Positions 34,837 through 43,875 of a DNA stretch of 64,000 nt are shown here, one piece after another (positions within the stretch are counted from its first letter, which is position 1; the number at the start of each line of letters is the position of its first letter). A program made the translations under genes and the position numbers. Origin of the DNA: an uncultured Roseibium sp. (lineage in GTDB: Bacteria; Pseudomonadota; Alphaproteobacteria; Rhizobiales; Stappiaceae). The notes under the pieces were generated by a model that searched no databases, had not been told where the DNA came from, and worked only from the letters and a program-made list of their open reading frames with translations. Location: assembly GCF_947499295.1 (NCBI RefSeq), contig NZ_CANMNP010000020.1:62001-126000 (forward strand), read 5' to 3'.

Positions 34837-35967
34837 TCAGATAACAAAGGACGCAAGCGGCGCGAAACCGTTAAAACCAACCGAAGAGTACGTCGTGGTA
34901 TAGGCCCCGCACGCTTCGATCAGAACCTTGTCGCCAATGCATAGGCTGACCGGCAGCTCATAGGGATCTTTTTCATAGAGAACATCAACGCTGTCGCAAG
35001 TGGGACCGGCAAGGACGCAAGGCGTGGTCCGGTCTCCGTCATGCGGTGTCCGGATCGGATATCGGATGGCCTCGTCCATAGTCTCAGCCAGACCGTGGAA
35101 CTTGCCAATGTCCAAATAAACCCAGCGGGTTTCATCTTGTGCTGATTTACGCGAAATCAGAACGACTTCAGCCTCGATCATGCCGGCATTGCCGACCATG
35201 CCCCTGCCCGGTTCTATGATTGTCGAAGGCAGACGGTTGCCGAAGTGCTTCGTCAGCGCATGGAAAATGGCGTCGCCATAGCTTGGGACACCGGGAACAT
35301 CCTTCAGGTAACGGGTAGGAAATCCGCCACCCATGTTGACCATCTTTAGCTCGACACCGCGATGCGCCATTTCCCGGAAGACTTTCGCCGCCATGGCAAG
35401 AGCGAAATCCCAAGCGTTGAGGTTCGCTTGCTGGGAACCGACGTGGAAGGAGACACCATGGGCCTGAAGACCCCGCCTGTGTGCATGTTCAAGCACGTCG
35501 GGCGCCATCTCCGGGTCGCAACCGAACTTGCGGGACAATGGCCACTCGGCTCCCTCTCCGTCGCACAGGACCCGGCAGAAAACTTTGGAGCCTGGGGCAA
35601 CGCGGGCAATTTTTTCCACTTCTTCGACGCAGTCGACAGCGAAGAGCCGGACACCGTGTTGGTAAGCGCGCGCAATGTCCTTCTCCTTCTTGATGGTGTT
35701 GCCGTAAGAAATACGCTCGGATGCAGCACCTGTTGCCAGAACCATTTCGATCTCGCCGACCGAAGCACAGTCGAAGGACGATCCGAGGCTTTCCAGCAAT
35801 GACAGGATTTCCGGTGCAGGGTTTGCCTTGACCGCGTAATAGACGGACGTGTCGGGCAAAGATTTGGCAAAGGCCTGGAAGTTTTCGCGCACAACATCCA
35901 GGTCAACAACCACACAAGGGCCGTCTTGGTCGCGTCGTCGCAGAAATTCGCGGATTCGCTCGCTCAT
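34837..35967 (-). CDS. Ornithine (or lysine/ornithine) decarboxylase, PLP fold type III
   Basis: The 376-residue protein has the ODC signatures: the PLP Lys in YYAVKANPAP (about 45), FDCASVGEIEMVL, SFHVGSQQ, the phosphate loop MGGGFPTRY and the active-site Cys in AGPTCDSVDVLYE. Length and motifs match eukaryote-type ODC of bacteria. It makes putrescine, the substrate of the homospermidine synthase encoded downstream on the same strand (about 280 bases away). I place the start at 35967 because GGGGAG lies about 8 bases upstream; the frame is open further up into the leader, which is not likely to be translated as part of the enzyme. Relaxed lysine activity is possible. Confidence 0.93.
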   Translation of the reverse strand: MSERIREFLRRRDQDGPCVVVDLDVVRENFQAFAKSLPDTSVYYAVKANPAPEILSLLESLGSSFDCASVGEIEMVLATGAASERISYGNTIKKEKDIARAYQHGVRLFAVDCVEEVEKIARVAPGSKVFCRVLCDGEGAEWPLSRKFGCDPEMAPDVLEHAHRRGLQAHGVSFHVGSQQANLNAWDFALAMAAKVFREMAHRGVELKMVNMGGGFPTRYLKDVPGVPSYGDAIFHALTKHFGNRLPSTIIEPGRGMVGNAGMIEAEVVLISRKSAQDETRWVYLDIGKFHGLAETMDEAIRYPIRTPHDGDRTTPCVLAGPTCDSVDVLYEKDPYELPVSLCIGDKVLIEACGAYTTTYSSVGFNGFAPLASFVI

Positions 35968-36230
35968 TTGGGGGGCTCCCCTTTCAATCAAGGCTGCGGA
36001 TACGCGCGATCTTTCAGCGCTCCGCAGGTTCACGTCGCAGGGTGCTGCGTGACGCACCGGGCCTCCTCCGGGATGGAACCGGAGGCCGGGTTGGACGCAG
36101 CGACGGTTGGGCAGCGCAACTGGAAACAGTGCAATGCTTTCCCGCGTCGGGAATGCCGTTGATTGGATCGGGAATACCGAGCCGCACGTCGGGCAATGAT
36201 GTAACAAGTGCCTCTTCAGTGACACCGGAG
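35968..36230 (-). ncRNA. Structured 5' leader of the ornithine decarboxylase gene (speF-motif candidate)
   Basis: A GC-rich leader of several hundred bases precedes the decarboxylase on the same strand. It contains a strong hairpin at 36058-36092 (CCGGCCTCCGG paired with CCGGAGG-GGCC around TTCCATC) and a second at 36041-36058 (GGTGC/GCACC). In alphaproteobacteria a conserved 'speF' RNA element is known upstream of ornithine decarboxylase genes, so this is a candidate for it. I cannot check the consensus here; the boundaries are estimates. The further stretch up to 36481 contains no supported gene. Confidence 0.5.
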
Positions 36231-36481
36231 ATTGGAAACCCCGGCCGAGACCAAAAAAGCCCTCTTACGTCGTTGCTTTAAGCCGTCCGGATCTTGTCTG
36301 CCCCGCCCCTTGGCGGTTTTCCTGGCAGTGACCCCTTAAGAGATGTCCTGTTTCAGCATCCCATGAACGGCCTCGGGCACGTGCGAATTTGGGCGAGGCG
36401 TGTATGCGCCCGTTTGCTTTTCAGCGCAAGCAGAAATTTGAAATTCAGTGAAAAAGATCGAGTTGCTAAGTCACCCTCGTC

Positions 36482-37372
36482 CTATTCAAATGCCTTGAAA
36501 CTTGTTGCAAGGTACTCGGCAAAGACTTTCACTCGGTGTGATTGCGAACGCCCGGGTGGAAAGAGCATCTGAAGCGGCTGTTTTGGTGTTTCGTGTTCCT
36601 GCAAAAGCCTCACAAGCCTGCCGGATCGGATGTCACTCGTGACGTCAAATTCAGACTTCAGCATAATGCCGCGGCCTTCCAGGCCCCATTGGCGCACGAG
36701 GGCACCATCATTGGCAGTCAGCGAGCCGTCAACACGCACCGATTGCTTTTCATCCCCTGAGATGAATTTCCAGACATTGTCTATCGATTGACCGAAACGC
36801 ATGAGGATGCATGTGTGCTGTCGCAGATCGCTTGGTTTTAACGGCGCCCCTCTTCTTTCGACATAGGACGGTGACGCGCATACCAGCCTCGGCCTTGCCG
36901 GAAGTGCACGGACGCGCAAAGTGCTGTCCCCGATTTCGCCGAACCGGACAGCCAGATCAATGCCGAGACCGACAATATCGGCATATCCGTCTGAAAGATG
37001 CAGATCGATGGAGATGCCGGGATGTTCGGCCTGAAATGCCGCAATGGCTTCTGAAACGAGTGTCCGGCCAAGGTCGAGCGGCGCACTTAGACGGATAAGA
37101 CCGGAAAGGTTTTGAGCTCCCAGTCTAATACGGCCATCAAGATCGGCTGCCTCGTCCAGCAGCTGGCGCGCACCAAGCATGAGTGTGCGGCCTTCTTCGG
37201 TCAGGCTCAAAGAACGGGTTGTCCTGTTAAGCAGAGCGACGCCATAGTGCGTTTCCAGCGCTGAAAGACGTTCCGATACTGTCGTCGGCGACAAGCCTGT
37301 TTGCCTTGCCGCGGCAGCCAGGCTGCCATTCTCAACGATTTTCACGAACAGGGCGATGTTATCAAGCAGCAT
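36482..37372 (-). CDS. LysR-family transcriptional regulator
   Basis: The 296-residue protein has the LysR winged helix at its start (MLLDNIALFVKIVENGSL, AAAARQTGLSPTTVSERLSALE) and a type-2 periplasmic-binding-like effector domain (about 90-290) with GLGIDLAVRFGEIGDS. It belongs to the large group of rhizobial LysR proteins acting on neighbouring redox genes. The start at 37372 is chosen because the helix-turn-helix normally begins within a few residues. It is divergent from the ABM-domain gene, with CGGAT (37386) and ATCCG (37415) as a possible inverted repeat in the 103-base gap. Control of that gene is inferred. Confidence 0.92.
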   Translation of the reverse strand: MLLDNIALFVKIVENGSLAAAARQTGLSPTTVSERLSALETHYGVALLNRTTRSLSLTEEGRTLMLGARQLLDEAADLDGRIRLGAQNLSGLIRLSAPLDLGRTLVSEAIAAFQAEHPGISIDLHLSDGYADIVGLGIDLAVRFGEIGDSTLRVRALPARPRLVCASPSYVERRGAPLKPSDLRQHTCILMRFGQSIDNVWKFISGDEKQSVRVDGSLTANDGALVRQWGLEGRGIMLKSEFDVTSDIRSGRLVRLLQEHETPKQPLQMLFPPGRSQSHRVKVFAEYLATSFKAFE

Positions 37373-37475
37373 TACTCGGCATTTCCGGATTATGAAATCG
37401 AAAAATGCCTCTTTATCCGTGAATGTCAAGTGAATAGGTTAGCGGCACTGACGAACACCAAACAGGAGATCAAAC

Positions 37476-37766
37476 ATGTCCCGACTGACAATTGTCGCCA
37501 ATATCAAGGCTAACCCGGATCAAATTGACCTGGTGAAAGCCGAGTTGCTGAAACTGATCGAAATTACGCGCGCTGAAACCGGCTGCATCAACTACGACCT
37601 GCATCAGGACAACGAAAATCCCGCACATTTTCTCTTTTACGAGAACTGGGAAAGCCGTGAGCTGTGGCAGACACATATGAATGCGCCGCATCTTGCTGCG
37701 TATTTGAAGGCCACAGAAGGTGCCGTTGCCGATTTCACCCTCAACGAAATGACCCTGATCGACTAA
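37476..37766 (+). CDS. Antibiotic biosynthesis monooxygenase (ABM)-domain protein, YgiN-like
   Basis: The 96-residue protein is a single ABM (dimeric alpha-beta barrel) domain: LTIVANIKANPDQIDLVK, CINYDLHQDNENPAHFLFYENW and a final HLAAY. The family contains quinol monooxygenases such as YgiN and other small oxygenases or heme-handling proteins. It acts in the cytoplasm, usually as a dimer. GGAG stands about 8 bases before the ATG. It is divergent from a LysR gene that probably controls it and is followed about 120 bases later by a thioredoxin-like gene. Confidence 0.9.
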   Translation: MSRLTIVANIKANPDQIDLVKAELLKLIEITRAETGCINYDLHQDNENPAHFLFYENWESRELWQTHMNAPHLAAYLKATEGAVADFTLNEMTLID

Positions 37767-37885
37767 AGCCAGCCGACATGTTGTGCGGGGCTTGGCAGGC
37801 ACGCTACGGCCAATCCCCGCACCGGCAAAGGTATCTTCACCTGAAAAATTCTGTGCTATGTACCTGCGGTCTAATGGAGGACTTC

Positions 37886-38440
37886 ATGGCTGCGCTTTCT
37901 CCCCCGGTTTGCGACTTCAATTGGCCCGCCCCGGCATTCAAATTGCCGGGCACTGATGGCAAGACATATGAACTCAACGACCTCAAGGATGAAAACGGCA
38001 CCTTGGTCATGTTCATTTGCAACCATTGCCCTTTCGTACTTGCGATCCTCGACAAGATCGTGCGCGATGCCCAGGATTTGAAGGCAATGGGCATTGGCGT
38101 TGCTGCAATCTGCTCAAACGACCCGGTCGCCTATCCGCAAGACAATTTCGCCAACATGAAAAGGCTCGCGGAAACACGGGGCTTTCCGTTTCCGTATCTG
38201 CACGACGAAAGCCAATCCGTAGCGCAGGCTTATGGCGCGGTTTGCACTCCTGATTTTTTCGGCTTCGACAAAAACCTTGGGCTGCAATATCGCGGCCGTT
38301 TGGACGCAACGCGCATGAATGTCGTGGGCATTGACATGCGCCGAGACCTTTTTGAAGCGATGAAACAAGTCGCAGAGACCGGAAACGGTCCGCTTGAGCA
38401 GATCCCCTCGATTGGTTGCTCCATCAAATGGAAACATTGA
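37886..38440 (+). CDS. AhpC/TSA-like thioredoxin-fold protein
   Basis: The 184-residue protein has a peroxiredoxin/redoxin fold (PAPAFKLPGTDGKTYELNDLK) with the active-site segment MFICNHCPFVL, a CxxC pair. The later part (PDFFGFDKNLGLQYRGRLD) is typical of this 'thioredoxin family protein' group found in many proteobacteria. It may reduce peroxides or disulfides in the cytoplasm; no signal peptide is seen. GGAGG lies 5 bases before the ATG at 37886. It is followed after 4 bases by the VOC gene, so the two are one transcript. Confidence 0.88.
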   Translation: MAALSPPVCDFNWPAPAFKLPGTDGKTYELNDLKDENGTLVMFICNHCPFVLAILDKIVRDAQDLKAMGIGVAAICSNDPVAYPQDNFANMKRLAETRGFPFPYLHDESQSVAQAYGAVCTPDFFGFDKNLGLQYRGRLDATRMNVVGIDMRRDLFEAMKQVAETGNGPLEQIPSIGCSIKWKH

Positions 38441-38444
38441 CGCC

Positions 38445-38825
38445 ATGCAGATTGAAAAGCTCGACCACGTCAACTTGAGAACGAAGCAGCTCCAGACCAT
38501 GGTTGTCTGGTACGAAAGCGTTCTTGGTCTGATGTCCGGTCCCCGGCCCGATTTCCCCTTCGCAGGAGCCTGGCTTTATGCGGGCGAACAGGCGGTGGTC
38601 CACCTTGTCGAAATTGAGGGCGATCATGCAGTTGGCTCTGAAAAAGAGCTGAGACTGGAGCATTTCGCATTTACCGCGACAGGTCTTGAAGAATTCGAAC
38701 ATCGCCTGCAGCACAGTGGTGAAGAATACCGCCGCTCCGGGCCACCTGGCCTTGATCTTGTCGCCTTCAATCTCTGGGACCCGGATGGCAACCACATTCA
38801 CGTGGACTTTGTCTCCAACGGTTGA
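38445..38825 (+). CDS. VOC-superfamily (glyoxalase-like) protein
   Basis: The 126-residue protein has a vicinal-oxygen-chelate fold, with IEKLDHVNLRTKQL at the start, HFAFTATGLEEFEHRL in the middle and the C-terminal LWDPDGNHIHVDF. Metal ligands expected for the family (His near 8, His near 69, Glu or Asp at the end) are mostly visible. Possible roles are glyoxalase, fosfomycin-type resistance or dioxygenase; none can be chosen. The ATG follows the redoxin stop by 4 bases. Confidence 0.83.
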   Translation: MQIEKLDHVNLRTKQLQTMVVWYESVLGLMSGPRPDFPFAGAWLYAGEQAVVHLVEIEGDHAVGSEKELRLEHFAFTATGLEEFEHRLQHSGEEYRRSGPPGLDLVAFNLWDPDGNHIHVDFVSNG

Positions 38826-38856
38826 ACCATCCGAGCATTTCTCAAGGTTTCAGGTG

Positions 38857-40509
38857 CTAAAATGTTTCTGAATGGATCAGGGCCTCTGGCACTCCCAGAT
38901 GTTCGAGTTCAGCCTGTATCCCGGCCAGAAAGGCAGCCGGGCCGCAGAGCAGATAATGCACGTCATTTCGGGCAACCAGTGCCTTCAAGGCCTCACCTGA
39001 AATACGCCCTTCGACATCGAAGTCGCGCCCCTGTTCCTCGCCTTCGTTCGGCCTGCTGTAAAACGTCAGCGTCGAAACGCTGCCGCTTTCGCTGGCAATC
39101 CGGTCAACATCGCGTTTGAACGGATGATGTGCGCCATTGCGAGCCCCGTGCACGAACCAGCTTGCCCGATTGTCATCGCTTTCCACCAGCCAATGCACCA
39201 TGCTGAGCATCGGTGTTATGCCGATCCCGGCACTCACAAGAACAATCGGCCTGTCATCATCTGGCAGTATAAAATCACCTGCGGGCTTCCGGCTTTCAAG
39301 TATGGCTCCCGGTTGCAAGGCATCGTGCAGATAGCGTGAAGCGAGCCCGTTGGTCTCCCGTTTCACGGAAATTCTATAGTGCATCCCATTCGATGAATTC
39401 GACAGCGAGTAAGTGCGCTGGACTTTTTCATCAAAGCCCGGGATTTTCAGCTCAATGGGAAGATGCTGACCCGCCCTGAAGGGCTCGAGAGTGCCGCCAT
39501 CGCGGGCCTCAAACAGGAAGGACACCACGTCTTTGCTTTCCCGGTGTTTTTCAATCAACCGCAATGAGCGGGCATTTTCCGCATCCGCCTGCCAGCGCAG
39601 CCTCAAAGCCGCCGTCGTTTCGACAACGTCCTCTATGTCCAACGTGACAAGCTGGCGGGCCCCGGCAAAACGGCGCACGTCGTCGGATCCAAAGTCAATC
39701 GTTGCGCGCCCTGTCAACTGTAGCAGACTACCGCTTGCGAAATCCAGAAACAGGAAGCCGGCGCGACCGTCCTGCACGATGTTGCCCAACGTGTTGTAAA
39801 ACCTGTTTCCCGCATAATCCGGGAAGCGGATTTTCCGATCGCCGAGCACCTCCACGAAACCTTTTTCACCGCCTCGATGGGAAGCATCCATCCCATAAGC
39901 GGGATCTTCGCCCTCCCCCTGGTATCCTGTTGCGATGAAAAACGTGTCGGCAGTTCGGATCCAGTCGATTTGCGACGGTGTCAGATCCTGCCCGCGCTGG
40001 ACCATGGTCTCGAGCGGACCTTCATGCCACCAATAAGAGCGCTCACGGATGTATTGCGGACAATTTCCGAACGATTGACCAACGACGAAATTCAGTTGCC
40101 CTTCCGTGCCTCCAACAACGTGCCCATTGACCCTGTTGCGGCGTCGGGTGGCCAACTCAATGCCCAGAATGCCAATATTCGTTCCCGCTCTCAGAGCTTC
40201 TGCAAGCGGGTCCCCAGGCGTTGGCGAGGCGTCAATATCAAGGCGTGTTGCCTCCGGCGATGCAACGAACCCGGTATCGCCTTCCAGAACGGTCGCCCAT
40301 GGTCGGCCCTGCCGATCGCGCGCGGAAACGATTAGAAACGGTTGAGCCTCAAAGAATTCGCGGTGTTGGTCCGGCATATGGTTACGAATTGCGCCTTTTG
40401 CCCAGCGCTCTATATCACGCTCCCCCATATGCTGCTGGACTTGCTGCTCGCCCTTGTGAAAGGGAGACCGTCCGCTGTCTGCAACAAAGCCGATGTCAGT
40501 CTTAAGCAT
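38857..40509 (-). CDS. Pyridoxamine-phosphate-oxidase-like domain fused to an FAD/NAD(P)H ferredoxin-reductase-type module
   Basis: The 550-residue protein has an N-terminal split-barrel flavin/heme domain (about 30-300: FFEAQPFLIVSARDRQGRPWAT, NRFYNTLGNIVQDGRAGFLFLDF). Then a ferredoxin-NADP reductase module follows (about 320-550), with the FAD site RTYSLSNSSNG, the NAD site LVSAGIGITPMLSMVHW and the terminal YLLCGPAAFL. It lacks the [2Fe-2S] domain often found after such modules. Electrons could flow from NAD(P)H through FAD to a flavin in the barrel. The start at 40509 has GGGAGA about 6 bases upstream. It follows the glutathione transferase gene on the same strand by 67 bases. Confidence 0.88.
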   Translation of the reverse strand: MLKTDIGFVADSGRSPFHKGEQQVQQHMGERDIERWAKGAIRNHMPDQHREFFEAQPFLIVSARDRQGRPWATVLEGDTGFVASPEATRLDIDASPTPGDPLAEALRAGTNIGILGIELATRRRNRVNGHVVGGTEGQLNFVVGQSFGNCPQYIRERSYWWHEGPLETMVQRGQDLTPSQIDWIRTADTFFIATGYQGEGEDPAYGMDASHRGGEKGFVEVLGDRKIRFPDYAGNRFYNTLGNIVQDGRAGFLFLDFASGSLLQLTGRATIDFGSDDVRRFAGARQLVTLDIEDVVETTAALRLRWQADAENARSLRLIEKHRESKDVVSFLFEARDGGTLEPFRAGQHLPIELKIPGFDEKVQRTYSLSNSSNGMHYRISVKRETNGLASRYLHDALQPGAILESRKPAGDFILPDDDRPIVLVSAGIGITPMLSMVHWLVESDDNRASWFVHGARNGAHHPFKRDVDRIASESGSVSTLTFYSRPNEGEEQGRDFDVEGRISGEALKALVARNDVHYLLCGPAAFLAGIQAELEHLGVPEALIHSETF

Positions 40510-40576
40510 CTGATTGTCTCCCACACGTGGAAAAAAGGGCCGGTCACCCAGTTTAGAGTGACCGAAAGTCCTTATG

Positions 40577-41197
40577 TCAGGCAGCCAGGCCAACCTTTGT
40601 TGCTGGCATCGCCACGAAACCCGGCAGATTTTCAATGCGCTTCAGAAGCGCTCTAACGGCGGGGTAAGGATCGAGAGACACGTTACCTTCCGGAGCATGC
40701 GCCACATAGCTGTACATCGCCACATCGGCAATCGTCGGACGGTTGCCGACAAGCCAGTCGCGACCATCCAGTTGGTCTTCCAGGAAGCTAAGCGCCTGTG
40801 CAGACACTTCTTTCGCGCGCTCTGGATCAAGCGGCACACCAAAGACGGTGATCAAACGGGCCGCACAAGGCCCTGCAGCCAATTCGCCAGCGGCAAAAGA
40901 CAGGAATTTTTGAATTTCAGCTTCCTCAACCGCATCAGTCGGCAACCATTCGGGTGCGTATTTGCGAGCGAGATAAACAAGGATTGAATTTGAATCGGCA
41001 AGCACGGCCTCGCCGTCTTGGATGACCGGGACCTTGCCGGCCGGATTGAGTTTCAAAAAAGGGTCCCGCTTGTGCTCGCCACCCGCCAGATCAACATCAA
41101 CCAGCTCATGCTTGATGCCTGTCAGATTGCAGAACAGCTCAACCCGATGGCAGTGCCCGGACAATGGAAAGCGGTGAATTTTGATAGAATTGGACAT
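40577..41197 (-). CDS. Glutathione S-transferase family protein
   Basis: The 206-residue protein has the thioredoxin-like GST N-domain (about 3-80) with the cis-proline and glutathione-binding motif NPAGKVPVIQDGEAVLADSNSILVYLA, and the all-helical C-domain with the N-cap motif RPTIADVAMYSY. It probably conjugates or reduces substrates with glutathione in the cytoplasm. The start at 41197 (MSNS) has GAGGG 7 bases upstream; an ATG two codons earlier overlaps it. It leads a transcript with the PNPOx-reductase fusion and is divergent from a LysR gene. Confidence 0.93.
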   Translation of the reverse strand: MSNSIKIHRFPLSGHCHRVELFCNLTGIKHELVDVDLAGGEHKRDPFLKLNPAGKVPVIQDGEAVLADSNSILVYLARKYAPEWLPTDAVEEAEIQKFLSFAAGELAAGPCAARLITVFGVPLDPERAKEVSAQALSFLEDQLDGRDWLVGNRPTIADVAMYSYVAHAPEGNVSLDPYPAVRALLKRIENLPGFVAMPATKVGLAA

Positions 41198-41363
41198 GAT
41201 CATACCCTCGCGATCTTGAACCTCCTGCGGCTGCCGACCTCAATGCCGGACCGCTGATCGCAATATGCCAATTCTCCGATACGGAAATAATCCTCAATCT
41301 TGTTCAATAATTATGTACTATTTGGCGATAATATTGCCTGATGCTCCAATCAAGAGGCAGATT

Positions 41364-42260
41364 ATGGACAAGATTGAAACGATCCGGGCCTTTGTGGCTG
41401 TGGCTCAGGAAGGCTCATTCACGGCCGCAGGTCGCCGCCTCGGGCATTCAACAAAGCTGGTCAGTAAATATGTCCGACATCTGGAAGGCCAGCTCAAAAC
41501 CCAGCTTTTCAACCGGACCACTCGAAGCGTATCTTTGACCGATGTCGGAACGGCCTATCTGGAACGAAGCCGCCCGATCCTGGAGCAGATCGATGATCTG
41601 GATTCTCTTGTCAGCGAACGACAGAGCGCCCTTGCCGGCCCGATCCGGCTCACCGCACCGACAGGTTTCGGAAGCACCAAGCTGACGGAAGCTCTGGTAC
41701 CGTTCCTGAACCGTCACCCTGAAGTTGAACTCGATATGTTTTTAACGGACAACCGAGTGGCGGTGGTTGAAGAGGGGCTGGATCTGGCAATTCGTATCAG
41801 CACACTCCGGGACTCCACTTTGATCGCGCGAAAACTGTCCGATATGCCCCTGGTCATGTGCGCCTCGCCGAATTACCTGGAACAGCATGGCCGGCCTCAA
41901 CATCCTAAAGCCCTGCAAACGCATGTCTGTCTGGTCGACAACAATCAGCAGGACCTGAACACCTGGCGTTTTTATACCAACGGACAGGAGGAGACCGTCC
42001 GGCTAAGCGGTGCCGTCAGGGCCAATGCTCCCAGAGCATTGGCTGCGCTGGCAATTGGAGGATTGGGAATAACACGCGCTCCGCTCTATGCAGTCGAAGA
42101 GGCGTTTCAGGAAGGGAAGCTGGAAAGAGTGCTGCCTGACTTTGCGACGGAGAACTTCGGTGTCTATGCCCTCTACCCGCCCAACAGGCACCTGACACGC
42201 AGAGTGCGTGCCTTGATTGATCATCTTGCAGGCGAGTTCAGCTCTCGTTGGACGATTTGA
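41364..42260 (+). CDS. LysR-family transcriptional regulator
   Basis: The 298-residue protein has the N-terminal LysR helix-turn-helix (MDKIETIRAFVAVAQEGSF, AAGRRLGHSTKLVSKYVRHLE) and an effector domain (about 90-290) with EEGLDLAIRISTLRDST. The ATG at 41364 is set by the normal helix-turn-helix position. It is divergent from the glutathione transferase gene with 166 bases between starts, so it may control that operon. Its last 23 bases overlap the 3' end of the convergent histidine-kinase gene, which could cause mutual interference. Confidence 0.92.
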   Translation: MDKIETIRAFVAVAQEGSFTAAGRRLGHSTKLVSKYVRHLEGQLKTQLFNRTTRSVSLTDVGTAYLERSRPILEQIDDLDSLVSERQSALAGPIRLTAPTGFGSTKLTEALVPFLNRHPEVELDMFLTDNRVAVVEEGLDLAIRISTLRDSTLIARKLSDMPLVMCASPNYLEQHGRPQHPKALQTHVCLVDNNQQDLNTWRFYTNGQEETVRLSGAVRANAPRALAALAIGGLGITRAPLYAVEEAFQEGKLERVLPDFATENFGVYALYPPNRHLTRRVRALIDHLAGEFSSRWTI

Positions 42261-43866
42261 TTGGGCGTGCCCTTGGCGGAAACCAGATTTCGAAACATGC
42301 CCCTTGCACTTGCGGGCCAAGACGTATCGTTGCGCCATGCGCCTTGAGAAGGGCCTGAACAATCCCAAGTCCCATACCGGTGCCACCACTGTCGCGCCGG
42401 GTTGTGAAAAACAGGTCGAAAACCTGTTCGGCGTTCCCTGAGGAAATGCCTTTCCCGTTATCGCTGACACTTACCTTGAGCCCGTTCCCCTCAGCTTCCG
42501 GTGTAACAACCACACGATCCGCACCGTGCTGGCGTGCATTTTCGACGAGATTTGAGAATACGATTCTGGCGTTTTCCGCAGACATTGGCAGGTCTCCGTC
42601 TCCCTCGCAGTCAATCGCGAAACCTTCGGTATTTGTCTGTACCTCGGCGAGAACCATCTGAAGACGCGAGTCTCCTCCAATCTCGACACTGTCGGCGCGC
42701 GCGAGATCTCGGAGCCTGTTCAACAACAGAGACGCGCGCTCGGTATCGCGGAGAATATTCTTCAGGAACCTCTTTCGATCTTCGTCACTCAGACCATCGC
42801 TTTCTGCAAGCAGTTCCGCTGCGCCCTGGATGGCCGTCAAGGGAGACTTTAGCTCGTGGGTGACATGATTGGCGAATGTGTTGATATAGTCATTGCGATC
42901 AAACAGCTTGCGGGACATGTCGAGCATGCTTTCAGACAAGGCATGGATTTCCCGGTTGCCATGGATTTTCAACGGCATCAGTGCTTCGCGATCTCCCGCG
43001 CCAATCCGTAGAGAACGGTGTGTCAGTGCCTTGATCGGGCCTGAAATCGCGCGTGCAAAAATGTAGCCGACAACAAAGGTTGCTCCGAGAATGAAAAGCG
43101 ATACCCAGAACACGGTTTCGCGTTTCCAGAACATTTCTTTCAAGATGTTGCTCGGCGTGCGCGAAGCATAAACAACGCCCGCAACCCTATCGCTCACGAT
43201 AATCGGCAGCGCGATAAAAACGCGAACGCTTGTGCCGCGGCTTATGGAATATATCGGTTGCGGATTTTCAACGGCGCGCTCCCTGAGCACACTGGCATAA
43301 TTGCCTTCCAATGCCGACCGAATTTCAGCGACATGCGCAAGGGATTGGCCAAGTTCATCCCGGCCGGCGATGACGGTTCCATTGGCGTCCAGAACACGAA
43401 AACCGGCAAGCGTCAGTTTTTGTGTGTTCCTGAGAATGGGGCCAAGTTCTTTTCCCACCAGTGCCGTTCCTGCATGCACTTCTGTCTGCGGCGCCAAGGG
43501 CTTGGGTCGTCTTGGCAGAACAAACGTCTTGTTCAGATCGAGGAGCGGCAATTGGGGCGTCCAGTTACCGCCCCCCCGACGCCCGGATGTTGTCCTGTCG
43601 TTGGAAGATGTGCCCGCGCGTTCAACCACTGGGCCCAATGGCAAATCAACGCCACCAATTTGTTCCAGACGCTGAGCCGCCATGGACGCAATGGCAGCCG
43701 ATTGTGCGATCAGCTCGGCCTCCGTGGTCTGAACCAGCTGATTTTCATAAACCCTGAAAAACGCAATGCCGGCGAACGGCACAAGCAACATGATACAAAG
43801 CACGACAGCCACCACAAGAAAAAGTGGTGGTCGCCATTTGTCCCGGAAAGCACGCGATAGCAGCAT
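42238..43866 (-). CDS. Sensor histidine kinase, CreC-like
   Basis: The 542-residue kinase has a membrane helix near 14-38, a periplasmic region (about 40-250) with a Gly/Arg-rich insert near 85-105, a second helix (about 253-273), a HAMP-type linker and a HisKA/HATPase core. The phosphoacceptor is His337 in VTHELKSPLTAI; the ATP lid motifs NLVENARQHG and GTGMGLGIV follow. Layout and partner resemble the CreBC pair. The response-regulator gene ends 9 bases upstream, so they are co-expressed. The stimulus is unknown. Confidence 0.92.
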   Translation of the reverse strand: MLLSRAFRDKWRPPLFLVVAVVLCIMLLVPFAGIAFFRVYENQLVQTTEAELIAQSAAIASMAAQRLEQIGGVDLPLGPVVERAGTSSNDRTTSGRRGGGNWTPQLPLLDLNKTFVLPRRPKPLAPQTEVHAGTALVGKELGPILRNTQKLTLAGFRVLDANGTVIAGRDELGQSLAHVAEIRSALEGNYASVLRERAVENPQPIYSISRGTSVRVFIALPIIVSDRVAGVVYASRTPSNILKEMFWKRETVFWVSLFILGATFVVGYIFARAISGPIKALTHRSLRIGAGDREALMPLKIHGNREIHALSESMLDMSRKLFDRNDYINTFANHVTHELKSPLTAIQGAAELLAESDGLSDEDRKRFLKNILRDTERASLLLNRLRDLARADSVEIGGDSRLQMVLAEVQTNTEGFAIDCEGDGDLPMSAENARIVFSNLVENARQHGADRVVVTPEAEGNGLKVSVSDNGKGISSGNAEQVFDLFFTTRRDSGGTGMGLGIVQALLKAHGATIRLGPQVQGACFEIWFPPRARPIKSSNES

Positions 43867-43875
43867 TGGCGAGAT

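Noticed and set aside
35968..36225. N-terminal extension of ornithine decarboxylase through the leader
   Set aside because: The enzyme has a normal length from 35967 with its own ribosome site; the open frame upstream overlaps strong RNA hairpins.
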